From DASZZZ01 sp036260375 (GTDB lineage: Bacteria; Actinomycetota; CADDZG01; WHSQ01): a DNA stretch of 64,000 nucleotides. Position 1 is the stretch's first letter, and every line of letters begins with the position of its first letter. Both the position numbers and the translations under genes were made by a program. Of this stretch, positions 1 to 9,302 are shown in pieces. The notes beneath the pieces are model-generated. The model saw only the letters and a program-made list of their open reading frames with translations, searched no databases and was not told the DNA's origin. The stretch lies in NCBI GenBank assembly GCA_036260375.1, contig DASZZZ010000104.1:1-64000 (forward strand). The letters run 5' to 3'.

Positions 1-1262
1 CCCCCGGCGTCACGGCGCGGCAGCCGGTGAAGGAGCCGCTGCAGACGGGCATCAAGGCCATCGACGCGATGACGCCGATCGGCCGCGGCCAGCGCCAGCT
101 CATCATCGGCGACCGCCAGACCGGCAAGAGCGCCATCGCCATCGACACGATCATCAACCAGCGCTCGCTGTGGGGCACCGACGCGCAGGTGAAGTGCATC
201 TACGTCGCCGTCGGCCAGAAGGCGTCGACGGTCGCGGAGATCGTCGCCGCGCTCGAGGAGTACGGCGCGATGGACTACACCGTCGTCGTCAACGCGCCGG
301 CGAGCGACCCCGCGCCGTTCCAGTACCTCGCACCGTACGCGGGTTGCGCCATGGGGCAGCACTGGATGGAGAACGGCGAGCACGCGCTCATCGTGTACGA
401 CGACCTGTCGAAGCAGGCGGTCGCGTACCGGCAGCTGTCGCTGCTGCTGCGCCGGCCCCCGGGCCGCGAGGCGTACCCGGGCGACGTCTTCTACCTCCAC
501 TCCCGCCTCCTCGAGCGGGGTGCCAAGCTGTCCGAGGAGCTCGGCGGCGGCTCGCTCACGGCCCTTCCGATCATCGAGACCAAGGGCGGCGACGTCTCCG
601 CGTACATCCCGACCAACGTCATCTCGATCACAGACGGGCAGATCTATCTCGAGACCGACCTGTTCTTCGCGGGCGTGCGCCCGGCGATCAACGTCGGTAT
701 CTCGGTGTCGCGCGTCGGCGGCAACGCGCAGATCAAGGCGATGAAGGCGGTCGCCGGTCGTCTGCGCCTCGACCTCGCGCAGTACCGCGCGCTGGAGGCG
801 TTCGCCGAGTTCGGCTCCGAGCTCGACAAGGCGTCGCAGGCGCAGCTCGACCGCGGCGCGCGCGTCGTCGAGATCATGAAGCAGGGCCAGTACGAGCCGT
901 ACCCGGTCGAGGACCAGGTCGTGTCGATCTGGGCCGTCACGAACGGCTACCTGGACGACCTTCCGGTCGAGCAGGTACGCGCGTTCGAGTCCGGGCTGCT
1001 CGACCACGTCAGGTCGCGCTACCCGGACGTCGGGCGCACCATCGTCGCCAGCGGCAAGCTCGACGACGACACCGCCGCGCAGCTGAAGAAGGCGGTCGAG
1101 GAGTTCAAGCCCGGCTTCGTCGAGCGCGTCGGCACGGTCGAGACGGTCGCGGCCGAGGAGGGCGTGCCCGAGCAGCCGACCGGCGCGGCCGCCGAGGCCG
1201 CCGTGTCGGAGGGCCAGGAGGGGCGCCCCGAGCGCTCCGAGCAGGCCGAGACGGGGGCATAG
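1..1262 (+). CDS. atpA: F-type ATP synthase subunit alpha (5' end cut off)
   Basis: This is the regulatory, nucleotide-binding alpha subunit of the F1 sector of ATP synthase. The reading frame is open from the window edge and the first visible residues (PGVTARQPVKEPLQTG) lie well inside the family, so roughly the first 130 residues are missing. The Walker A motif GDRQTGKS follows shortly after. The C-terminus carries an acidic, Ala/Glu-rich tail of about 35 residues that most alpha subunits lack. The gene is first of a visible atpA-G-D-C run, the usual order of an atp operon. Confidence 0.97.
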   Translation, partial: PGVTARQPVKEPLQTGIKAIDAMTPIGRGQRQLIIGDRQTGKSAIAIDTIINQRSLWGTDAQVKCIYVAVGQKASTVAEIVAALEEYGAMDYTVVVNAPASDPAPFQYLAPYAGCAMGQHWMENGEHALIVYDDLSKQAVAYRQLSLLLRRPPGREAYPGDVFYLHSRLLERGAKLSEELGGGSLTALPIIETKGGDVSAYIPTNVISITDGQIYLETDLFFAGVRPAINVGISVSRVGGNAQIKAMKAVAGRLRLDLAQYRALEAFAEFGSELDKASQAQLDRGARVVEIMKQGQYEPYPVEDQVVSIWAVTNGYLDDLPVEQVRAFESGLLDHVRSRYPDVGRTIVASGKLDDDTAAQLKKAVEEFKPGFVERVGTVETVAAEEGVPEQPTGAAAEAAVSEGQEGRPERSEQAETGA

Positions 1263-1268
1263 CCGCAC

Positions 1269-2159
1269 ATGGCCCAGCAGCTGCGCACGATCCGGCGCCG
1301 CATCAACTCCGTCAGGTCGACGCAGAAGATCACGCGCGCCATGGAGCTCATCGCGTCGTCGCGCATCATCAAGGCGCAGCAGCGCGTCGACGCGGCGCGG
1401 CCCTACGCCGAGGAGATGAGGCGGCTCATGGGCTCGGTCGCGCAGCGGGCCGGCAGCATCGACCATCCGCTGCTGCGGACGCGCGACGAGGTCCGGCGCG
1501 TCGGCACGATCGTCGTCGCGGGCGACCGCGGGCTCGCCGGCGCCTACAACTCCAACGTCATCCGCGCCGCGGAGCGCGACCTCGAGGCGCACGGCCGCGA
1601 CCACGCGCTGTACGTCAGCGGCAAGAAGGCGGTCGGCTACTTCCGCTTCCGCGGCTACGACCTCGAGCAATCGTGGACGGGGATGTCGGACCAGCCCTCG
1701 ATCGACGACGCGCGCGCGATCGCGTCCGCGGTCACGGGGGCGTTCGGCGCGGGCGACGTCGACGAGGTGCGGCTTGCGTACACGCGCTTCGAGTCGATGC
1801 TGATCCAGCGTCCCGTCGTCGTGCGCCTGCTGCCGCTGCCGCGCGAGGACATCGCCGGCGACGACGACGCGGGCCCCGGCCCCCAGTACGTGTTCGAGCC
1901 CGAGCCCGCCGACATCCTCGGCGTGCTGCTCCCTCGTTACGTCGAGGGCACGATCTACCAGGGCATGCTCGAGGCCGCGGCGTCGGAGCACGCGGCGCGG
2001 CGCAGGGCGATGAAGGCCGCGACCGACAACGCGGACGAGCTCATCGGCAACCTCACGCGCGTCTACAACCAGGCGCGCCAGGCGGAGATCACCACCGAGA
2101 TCATGGAGGTCGTGGGCGGGGCCGAGGCCCTCACCGCGGCGTCCGCGGAACAAGCGTAG
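1269..2159 (+). CDS. atpG: F-type ATP synthase subunit gamma
   Basis: This is the central rotor stalk of F1 and couples proton flow to the catalytic subunits. The N-terminal helix (RRRINSVRSTQKITRAMELI) and the C-terminal helix (NADELIGNLTRVYNQARQAE) are the two conserved coiled-coil strands of the family, and 296 residues is the usual length. It starts 6 bases after the atpA stop and is followed 9 bases later by atpD, so it is co-transcribed with both. Confidence 0.97.
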   Translation: MAQQLRTIRRRINSVRSTQKITRAMELIASSRIIKAQQRVDAARPYAEEMRRLMGSVAQRAGSIDHPLLRTRDEVRRVGTIVVAGDRGLAGAYNSNVIRAAERDLEAHGRDHALYVSGKKAVGYFRFRGYDLEQSWTGMSDQPSIDDARAIASAVTGAFGAGDVDEVRLAYTRFESMLIQRPVVVRLLPLPREDIAGDDDAGPGPQYVFEPEPADILGVLLPRYVEGTIYQGMLEAAASEHAARRRAMKAATDNADELIGNLTRVYNQARQAEITTEIMEVVGGAEALTAASAEQA

Positions 2160-2168
2160 GAGGTAGGC

Positions 2169-3614
<1,446 letters not shown>

Positions 3615-3642
3615 CGCGCGCGCGGCTCGGGGAGACGTGCTG

Positions 3643-4041
3643 ATGGACGTCAGCATCGTCTCCCCGGCGGCGAAGGTGTGGCAGGGCGAGGCCGACATGG
3701 TCGTCGCGCGGTCGCCCGAGGGCGAGTTCGCGATCCTGCGCGGGCACATCCCGTTCCTCGCCGCCCTCGTGCCGGGCGTCGTCAAGGTCGTCTCCGGCGA
3801 CCGGCGCGAGCAGTACTTCGTCACCGGCGGCGTCCTCGAGGCGTCGGGCACCGCCGACGACTACCACGTCATCGTGCTCGCCGACCGCGCCCGGCGGGTC
3901 GGGGACCTCGACCTCGACGCGGCGCGCCGGATGCTCGAGGAGCAGCGCAATCGCATGGAGGACACCGACGAGCGCGCCGAGGCACAGATGAGAGCCGCGC
4001 TCGCGCGCGTCGAGATCGCGCAGCAGGAATCGCTGAGCTAG
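3643..4041 (+). CDS. atpC: F-type ATP synthase subunit epsilon
   Basis: Epsilon is the inhibitory, rotor-associated subunit of F1. The 132-residue protein begins MDVSIVSPAAKVWQGEADMV and has the beta-sandwich pattern ending in a helical hairpin rich in Arg and Glu. The frame is open far upstream through atpD, but the family N-terminus begins at this ATG. GTG at 3637 is an alternative start. It is the last gene of the atp operon. Confidence 0.95.
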   Translation: MDVSIVSPAAKVWQGEADMVVARSPEGEFAILRGHIPFLAALVPGVVKVVSGDRREQYFVTGGVLEASGTADDYHVIVLADRARRVGDLDLDAARRMLEEQRNRMEDTDERAEAQMRAALARVEIAQQESLS

Positions 4042-4048
4042 GACGCGC

Positions 4049-4261
4049 GTGGGCGGCGCGACGCCGGCGCACCGGCGCAACCGTGTGACGTGCTCGTCGT
4101 GCGGCGCGTCGGAGCAGCGGCGGCACGGGATGCCTCCGCTCGGGTGGCAGGAGATGCCCGACAAGGACAGCCGGCCGATCGCGCTGTGCCCGCAATGCGT
4201 GCGCCGCAATCTCTGGCTGATCGAAGCGCGGCTCGACATCGATCCCGAGCTCGGGTTCTGA
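4049..4261 (+). CDS. small zinc-ribbon protein
   Basis: This is a 70-residue protein of unknown function. It has one CxxC pair near the N-terminus (CSSC) and a second about 34 residues later (CPQC), the layout of a single treble-clef or zinc-ribbon fold. It starts with GTG 7 bases after atpC; a second GTG at 4085, just before the first CxxC, is also possible. Its position at the end of the atp operon suggests co-transcription, but I see no functional link to ATP synthase. Confidence 0.6.
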   Translation: MGGATPAHRRNRVTCSSCGASEQRRHGMPPLGWQEMPDKDSRPIALCPQCVRRNLWLIEARLDIDPELGF

Positions 4262-4290
4262 GCGCGCGCCGCGGGCGCGCGCGTCGTTTC
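4262..4290 (+). terminator. hairpin at end of atp operon
   Basis: GCGCGCGCC at 4262-4270 and GGCGCGCGC at 4274-4282 form a 9-bp perfect stem with a 3-base loop. A short T-containing tail (GTCGTTTC) follows. It begins directly after the zinc-ribbon stop codon. Confidence 0.6.
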
Positions 4291-4361
4291 GTGCTTGCCT
4301 CTTTTGGGAAACCAAGGTACTCATCTAGCTGGTATCTCGGCCGGACACGGGGAGGTAGGCC

Positions 4362-5075
4362 ATGCCTGAAGAGGACAAGAGCCTTCTTGAGCGAGCGCGC
4401 GACGCCGTCGCCGACATCGAACAAGGCGCGGCCGACGTCGTGGCTCCCGCACCCGAGGCCAGCGGTCCCGTCGCGACGGTGAGACGGGTCGTCGCGGTCG
4501 CCGCAGAGACGGGGGCCGAGGTGGCGCGCAGCGAGGAGCCGGGCTCCGAGTCCGCCGGCCGGCCGCGGCGCAAGAAGACCACCGGACGCAAGAAGTCGAC
4601 CGGGCGCAAGAAGTCGACGGGTCGCAAGAAGACCACCGGACGCAAGAAGTCCACGGGACGCAAGAAGTCGACGCGTCGCAAGAAGACGACGGCGCGCAAG
4701 TCCACCGGTCGCAAGAAGTCCACGGCGCGCCGGCAGCAGCCGCCGAAGAAGACCACGCGGAGGAAGAAGACGACCGGTCGCAAGAAGACCACCGGGCGGA
4801 AGAAGACCACCGGGCGCAAGAAGTCGACCGGGCGCAAGAAGTCGACCGGCCGCAAGAAAACCACCGGGCGCAAGAAGTCGACCGGGCGCAAGAAGTCGAC
4901 CGGGCGCAAGAAGAGCACGGCGCGCAAGACGACGCGCCGCGCGTCCGGCAGCCGCAAGACGACGCGCGCGTCGGGCAGCCGCACGACCGCGCGCGCGTCC
5001 GGCAGCCGCAAGACGACCACCCGGCGCGCCTCCGGCGGCCGCAAGGGCACGCGCAAGAAGTCGACCGGGCGCTGA
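4362..5075 (+). CDS. Lys/Arg-rich repeat protein, histone H1-like
   Basis: This 237-residue protein probably binds DNA or RNA non-specifically, like eukaryotic H1 tails or the C-terminal tails of actinobacterial HU. That role is inferred from composition. Residues 1-65 are acidic to neutral and predicted helical. From about residue 68 the chain is almost entirely a six-residue repeat of the form (T/S)TGRKK, with 14 exact copies plus degenerate ones, interrupted once by a QQPPKK linker. Four copies of an RASGSRKTT-type repeat follow at the C-terminus. A GGGGAGG ribosome binding site precedes the ATG. No HU domain is present. Confidence 0.8.
   Translation: MPEEDKSLLERARDAVADIEQGAADVVAPAPEASGPVATVRRVVAVAAETGAEVARSEEPGSESAGRPRRKKTTGRKKSTGRKKSTGRKKTTGRKKSTGRKKSTRRKKTTARKSTGRKKSTARRQQPPKKTTRRKKTTGRKKTTGRKKTTGRKKSTGRKKSTGRKKTTGRKKSTGRKKSTGRKKSTARKTTRRASGSRKTTRASGSRTTARASGSRKTTTRRASGGRKGTRKKSTGR
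4567..5075 (+). repeat. in-frame tandem repeats encoding (T/S)TGRKK
   Basis: The unit is an 18-base coding repeat (for example CGCAAGAAGTCGACCGGG) reiterated in one frame with synonymous variation at several third positions. That variation argues for selection on the protein rather than recent slippage alone. Confidence 0.8.
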
Positions 5076-5093
5076 GACGCCGGCCACGACGGT

Positions 5094-5119
5094 GGAGGGG
5101 CGGCTCCGGCCGCCCCTCC
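5094..5119 (+). terminator. hairpin after the repeat protein
   Basis: GGAGGGGCGGC at 5094-5104 pairs perfectly with GCCGCCCCTCC at 5109-5119 across a 4-base loop. No U-tract follows. It lies between the repeat protein and the murA promoter. Confidence 0.55.
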
Positions 5120-5132
5120 TGCGCGTCGTCCG

Positions 5133-5138
5133 TAGGAT
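5133..5138 (+). promoter_or_regulatory. -10-like box TAGGAT for murA
   Basis: TAGGAT ends 6 bases before the GTG of murA. That spacing implies a transcript starting at or next to the start codon (leaderless). The same arrangement recurs at several other genes in the window. Confidence 0.5.
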
Positions 5139-5144
5139 GAGCCC

Positions 5145-6410
5145 GTGAAGTCGTACTCCGTCGCAGGGCCCGTCGCGCTCGAGGGGCGCGTGCACGTGTC
5201 GGGCGCCAAGAACTCGACGCTCAAGCTCATGGCCGCGTCCGTGCTCGTGCCCGGCGAGGTCGTGCTCGAGCGCGTCCCGCGCATCAGGGACGTCTACCTC
5301 ATGGCGGAGGTGCTCGAGCGCCTCGGGGCGCGCGTCTCGATGGACGGCGCCCGCCTGACGATCGACGCGTCGGGCGACCTGGAGGAGGAGGCGCCGTACG
5401 AGCTCGTCACCAAGATGCGCGCGTCGATACAGGTCCTCGGCCCTCTTCTCGCACGCCTCGGCCGCGCCCGCGTCGCGCTCCCGGGCGGCGACGCCATCGG
5501 CTCGCGGCCCATCGACCTCCACCTGCGCGGACTCGAGCGCATGGGGGCGAAGCTCACGTCGCAGCACGGCTTCGTCGAGGGCGTCGCCGAGCGGCTTCGG
5601 GGCACGCGCGTGCTGCTCGAGTTTCCGTCGGTCGGCGCGACCGAGAACCTCGTAATGGCCGCGGTCACCGCGGCGGGCACGACGACGATCGAGAACGCGG
5701 CGCGCGAGCCCGAGATCCAGGACCTCGCCGCGTTCCTGTCGGCGGCCGGCGCGCGCGTCGACGGGGCCGGCACCAACACGATCACGATCGAGGGCGTCGA
5801 CGCGCTCCGGCCGGTTCGCCACGAAGTGATCCCGGACCGTATCGAGGCCGGCACGTTCGCGATCGGCGCGGCCGCGACGCGTGGCGACGTCACGCTCGTC
5901 GACGTCCGGCCCGAGCACCTCGAGCTCCCGCTCGAGAAGCTGGCCGACGCGGGCGCCGAGATCGACCGCCGCGACGGCGGAGTGCGCGTCGCCATGCGGC
6001 GCCGGCCGCGTGCGCTCGACCTCGTCACGCTGCCGTACCCGGGCTTCCCGACCGATCTCCAGCCGATGATGATGGTCCTGCTGTCGCAGGCCGACGGGCC
6101 GTCGATCCTGACAGAGAACGTCTTCGAGGCGCGGTTCCTGTTCGTCGACGAGCTCAACCGCATGGGCGCGCAGATCAGGGTCGAGGGACACCACGCGGTC
6201 ATCCGCGGCGTCGAACGCCTCTCGGGAGCACCCGTGCGCGCGCCCGACATCCGCGCCGGCGCCGCGCTCGTCCTCGGTGGGCTCTGCGCCGACGGCGACA
6301 CGACGGTGTACGACGACGGGCACGTCGAACGCGGCTACGAGCGCTTCGACGACAAGCTGCGCGCGCTCGGAGCCGACGTGCGCGTCGAGGAGATCCGGAG
6401 CTCTGCCTAG
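5145..6410 (+). CDS. murA: UDP-N-acetylglucosamine 1-carboxyvinyltransferase
   Basis: MurA transfers enolpyruvate from PEP to UDP-GlcNAc, the first committed step of peptidoglycan synthesis in the cytoplasm. The 421-residue protein shows the conserved AKN (Lys22) and the active-site loop PGGDAIGSRPIDLH. In most MurA proteins the residue after PGG is the Cys attacked by fosfomycin; here it is Asp116. The same Cys-to-Asp change is known in Mycobacterium and Chlamydia MurA, which stay active and are fosfomycin-resistant. The start is GTG without an obvious ribosome binding site, matching a leaderless transcript. Confidence 0.96.
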   Translation: MKSYSVAGPVALEGRVHVSGAKNSTLKLMAASVLVPGEVVLERVPRIRDVYLMAEVLERLGARVSMDGARLTIDASGDLEEEAPYELVTKMRASIQVLGPLLARLGRARVALPGGDAIGSRPIDLHLRGLERMGAKLTSQHGFVEGVAERLRGTRVLLEFPSVGATENLVMAAVTAAGTTTIENAAREPEIQDLAAFLSAAGARVDGAGTNTITIEGVDALRPVRHEVIPDRIEAGTFAIGAAATRGDVTLVDVRPEHLELPLEKLADAGAEIDRRDGGVRVAMRRRPRALDLVTLPYPGFPTDLQPMMMVLLSQADGPSILTENVFEARFLFVDELNRMGAQIRVEGHHAVIRGVERLSGAPVRAPDIRAGAALVLGGLCADGDTTVYDDGHVERGYERFDDKLRALGADVRVEEIRSSA

Positions 6411-8097
6411 GGCCGCGCGCGCGTGCGTCGTCGCGCTGCTCGTCGCGGCGCTCACCGCGCCGCTCGCGAGCGCCGCGCCGCGCCGCGACGAGCGCGACCT
6501 CGCCGCGGTGCGGGGGCCGGTGCGTCTCGTCGCGCGCGACGGTGCGATCGTCGTCGCCGGCCTCCACCGGTTCCTCGGCGCGGTCGAGCTCGACCCGCAG
6601 GGCGACGGCATCGTCGTGTCCAACCGGCTGTCGCTCGAGCGCTACCTCTTCGGCCTCGCCGAGGTGCCGGCGTCGTGGCCGATCGAGGCGCTGCGCGCGC
6701 AGGCGGTCGCGGCGCGCACGTACGCGCTCTACACGCTGGCGCGGCCCCCCGCGGGCGACGCCGCCGCGCGCGGCTACGACATCTGCGCGACGACCGACTG
6801 CCAGGTGTTCGCCGGCGCCGACGCGCTGACGACGTCGGCGGGACGGCGCTGGGCCGACGCGGTGCGCTCGACCGCCGGCGTCGCGGTCACGTACCGCGGC
6901 GCGCCCATACTGGCGCGTTATCACTCGACGTCGGGCGGCCGCACGCTGTCGAACGCACAGGGCTTCCCCGGCGAACGGAACCTCCCGTACCTGCGCTCGG
7001 TGCCGAGTCCGTTCGAGACGGCGGCGCCGCTGTGGCAATGGACGACGACGTTCCCGCTCGCCGACGTCGAAACGATCGCCCGGCGCGCGGGATGGTGGAC
7101 GTCCGCGTCGCCGCTGCGCGCGGTCCGCACGGTGCCGTCCGCGCGCGGCCTGCTGTATCCCGACGTCGTGCTCGAGGGCGGCGGCGCGCGCGTCCGGCGC
7201 ACCGCCGACGACCTCCAGAACGTCGTCATCGACCTCGCGCCGGCCCTGTTTCCCGGCCGCTATCCCGGCGTCGACGAGGACGGCAATCGGCTGCCGGTCG
7301 CCGTTCCCTCGAATCGAATCGAGGTGTCGACGTCGGGCGCGACGGTGCGCGTCGACGGCCGAGGCTTCGGGCACGGCGTCGGCATGTCGCAGTACGGCGC
7401 GCACGGCATGGCGCGACGCGGCGCGTCCTACGTCGAGATCCTCGAGCACTACTACCGCGGCGCCGTCGTCGAGGAAGTCGCGGCGCCGCGCGCCATCGAG
7501 GTCGGCGTGGAGTCGGGCCGCCGCACGGTCGTCGCGAGCGGGGCGTTCTCGATCGTCGACGGATCGGGCCGCACGGTCGTGCGCGACGCGCTCGGGACGT
7601 GGACCTTCGCCTGGAACGGCTCCGGCGCGGTGTCGATCGATCCGCCGCGCGGCTTCGGGCTGCCGCTCGACGTCGGCATCGTGCGCGCCCCGCGCGTCGT
7701 GGGCGTCGGCGAGCCGGCGTACCTGACGATCGCGCTGTCGCGGCCGGCGCGCGTCGGGACCGTCACGCCCGGGTCGTCGATCGACGACGCCGCGGCGCGC
7801 GTGCACGACGCGGGCCGGCGCCGCATCGTGTGGCTCGCGCCGGTGGAGCCGGGGCGCTACCGCGTGCGCGTCCACGCGACCGTGGGGGCGACGGTCCGCC
7901 GCAGCGAGCCGGTCGCGATCACGGTGCGCGCCGCGCCCGGCGACGCGCCCGCGCCCGGGTCGGGGGCCGGGGGGCGCGCGCAGGACGACGGCGGCGGCTC
8001 GGCGGCGCGCGTCGCGGTCGCGCTCGCCGTCGCCGCGCTCGTGGCGGTGGCCGTCATCACGGTCCTCGGAGGCGTCTCCGGTAGGATGGAGCGGTGA
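6403..8097 (+). CDS. secreted/anchored SpoIID-LytB domain protein
   Basis: SpoIID-family proteins act on peptidoglycan outside the membrane. The family core is visible: SLERYLFGLAEVPASWPIEALRAQAVAARTY near residue 80 and the signature GHGVGMSQYGAHGMARRG. The N-terminus reads as a signal peptide (PRAARACVVALLVAALTA then ASAAP), and a C-terminal hydrophobic segment precedes a short basic end, so the protein may be anchored at both ends. The start is uncertain. The only in-frame ATG is at 6277, deep inside murA; a CTG at 6403 gives an ideal signal peptide and overlaps murA by 8 bases. Confidence 0.8.
   Translation: MPRAARACVVALLVAALTAPLASAAPRRDERDLAAVRGPVRLVARDGAIVVAGLHRFLGAVELDPQGDGIVVSNRLSLERYLFGLAEVPASWPIEALRAQAVAARTYALYTLARPPAGDAAARGYDICATTDCQVFAGADALTTSAGRRWADAVRSTAGVAVTYRGAPILARYHSTSGGRTLSNAQGFPGERNLPYLRSVPSPFETAAPLWQWTTTFPLADVETIARRAGWWTSASPLRAVRTVPSARGLLYPDVVLEGGGARVRRTADDLQNVVIDLAPALFPGRYPGVDEDGNRLPVAVPSNRIEVSTSGATVRVDGRGFGHGVGMSQYGAHGMARRGASYVEILEHYYRGAVVEEVAAPRAIEVGVESGRRTVVASGAFSIVDGSGRTVVRDALGTWTFAWNGSGAVSIDPPRGFGLPLDVGIVRAPRVVGVGEPAYLTIALSRPARVGTVTPGSSIDDAAARVHDAGRRRIVWLAPVEPGRYRVRVHATVGATVRRSEPVAITVRAAPGDAPAPGSGAGGRAQDDGGGSAARVAVALAVAALVAVAVITVLGGVSGRMER
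8082..8087 (+). promoter_or_regulatory. -10-like box TAGGAT for the NifU-type gene
   Basis: TAGGAT lies inside the end of the SpoIID gene and ends 6 bases before the GTG at 8094, the same spacing as at murA. Confidence 0.45.
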
Positions 8098-8333
8098 CCG
8101 CCACCACCGTCGAGAGCCAGGTCAGAGAGGTCCTCGAGCTCATCCGGCCCGCCATCCAGATGGACGGCGGCGACATCACGTTGACGGGTGTCGACGGTGG
8201 CACCGTGACGGTGCGCCTGGAGGGCGTGTGCGAGACGTGCCCGATCTCGCCGGTCACGCTCAAGAGCGGCGTCGAGCGGATCCTCAAGGAGCGCGTGCCC
8301 GGGATCACCGAGGTCGTCGCCGTCGAGGGCTGA
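8094..8333 (+). CDS. NifU C-terminal domain iron-sulfur scaffold
   Basis: This 79-residue protein consists of one Nfu domain, which assembles or carries a [4Fe-4S] cluster between two subunits. The cluster ligands are Cys46 and Cys49 in the motif GVCETCP. MDGGDI near residue 23 is the other family hallmark. It overlaps the preceding gene by 4 bases (GTGA) and precedes meaB. A cysteine desulfurase gene is present at 22951 as a potential sulfur source. Confidence 0.92.
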   Translation: MTATTVESQVREVLELIRPAIQMDGGDITLTGVDGGTVTVRLEGVCETCPISPVTLKSGVERILKERVPGITEVVAVEG

Positions 8334-8340
8334 CCGGCCG

Positions 8341-9273
8341 GTGGACGCGGACGCGATCACGGAGCGCGCCCTGCGGGGCGACCGTCGCGCGCTCGGGCGG
8401 CTCATCTCCCTGGTGGAGGACGGAGGCCCCGAGCTCGGCCGTGTCGTCGCCGCGCTCTACCCGCGCACCGGCAACGCGTACTCGATCGGGATCACCGGCG
8501 CGCCGGGGGCCGGCAAGTCGAGCCTCACCGAGCGTCTCGTCGCACGCTGCCGGCGCGACGGACACGATGTCGGGGTGCTGGCGGTCGACCCGTCGAGCCC
8601 GTTCTCGGGCGGCGCGCTGCTCGGCGACCGCGTTCGCATGCAGGGACACGCGACCGATCCCGGCGTCTTCATCCGGTCGATGGCGACGCGCGGCCACCTC
8701 GGCGGCCTCTCGCTCGCGACGCCGGAGGCGGTGCGCGTGCTCGACGCGGCCGGCAAGGACGTCGTCCTGATCGAGACGGTCGGCGTCGGCCAGGCCGAGG
8801 TCGAGATAACCGACGCGTGCGACACGACGCTGGTCGTCGTGAACCCGGGCTGGGGCGACGCCGTGCAGGCCGCCAAGGCCGGGCTCATGGAGATCGCCGA
8901 CGTCTTCGTCGTGAACAAGGCCGACCGTCCCGGCGCGCGCGACACCGTGCGCGAGCTGCGCCAGATGCTCGACCTGTCGGACGCGCCGTGGAAGCCGGAG
9001 ATCGTGACGACGGTCGCGACCAAGGGCGAGGGCGTCGACGAGCTGTGGGGCGCTATCGAGAAGCACCGCGCCTATCAGGAGGAGGGCGGCCTGCTCGAGG
9101 CGCGCCGACGCCGTCGCATCGAGCGCGAGATCCGCGAGATCGTCGCGGAGTCGTTCCGGCGGCGCGTCGAGACGGAGTGCTCCGAGCTGCTGCGCGACGT
9201 CGCCGGCGACGTCGCGGCGCGCCGCCTCGACCCGTACCGGGCGGCCGCGCGCCTGGTGGAGGAGCTGTCGTAG
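8341..9273 (+). CDS. meaB: MeaB-type GTPase (mutase chaperone)
   Basis: MeaB (also called ArgK) is a G3E-family P-loop GTPase that gates adenosylcobalamin delivery to, and protects, acyl-CoA mutases. The P-loop GAPGAGKS is at residues 53-60 and the switch and base-recognition motifs follow (ETVGVGQ, NKAD). The length of 310 residues is typical. A B12-dependent mutase large subunit lies 1.8 kb downstream, consistent with a functional pair. The start is GTG, 7 bases after the NifU gene. Confidence 0.95.
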   Translation: MDADAITERALRGDRRALGRLISLVEDGGPELGRVVAALYPRTGNAYSIGITGAPGAGKSSLTERLVARCRRDGHDVGVLAVDPSSPFSGGALLGDRVRMQGHATDPGVFIRSMATRGHLGGLSLATPEAVRVLDAAGKDVVLIETVGVGQAEVEITDACDTTLVVVNPGWGDAVQAAKAGLMEIADVFVVNKADRPGARDTVRELRQMLDLSDAPWKPEIVTTVATKGEGVDELWGAIEKHRAYQEEGGLLEARRRRRIEREIREIVAESFRRRVETECSELLRDVAGDVAARRLDPYRAAARLVEELS

Positions 9274-9302
9274 CGGGCCGGGGTGCCGGCGCGCGCGCCG
9301 CG

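Noticed and set aside
4567..5075. CRISPR-like or satellite repeat array
   Set aside because: The repeats have no spacers and stay in one reading frame with synonymous changes, so they are coding.
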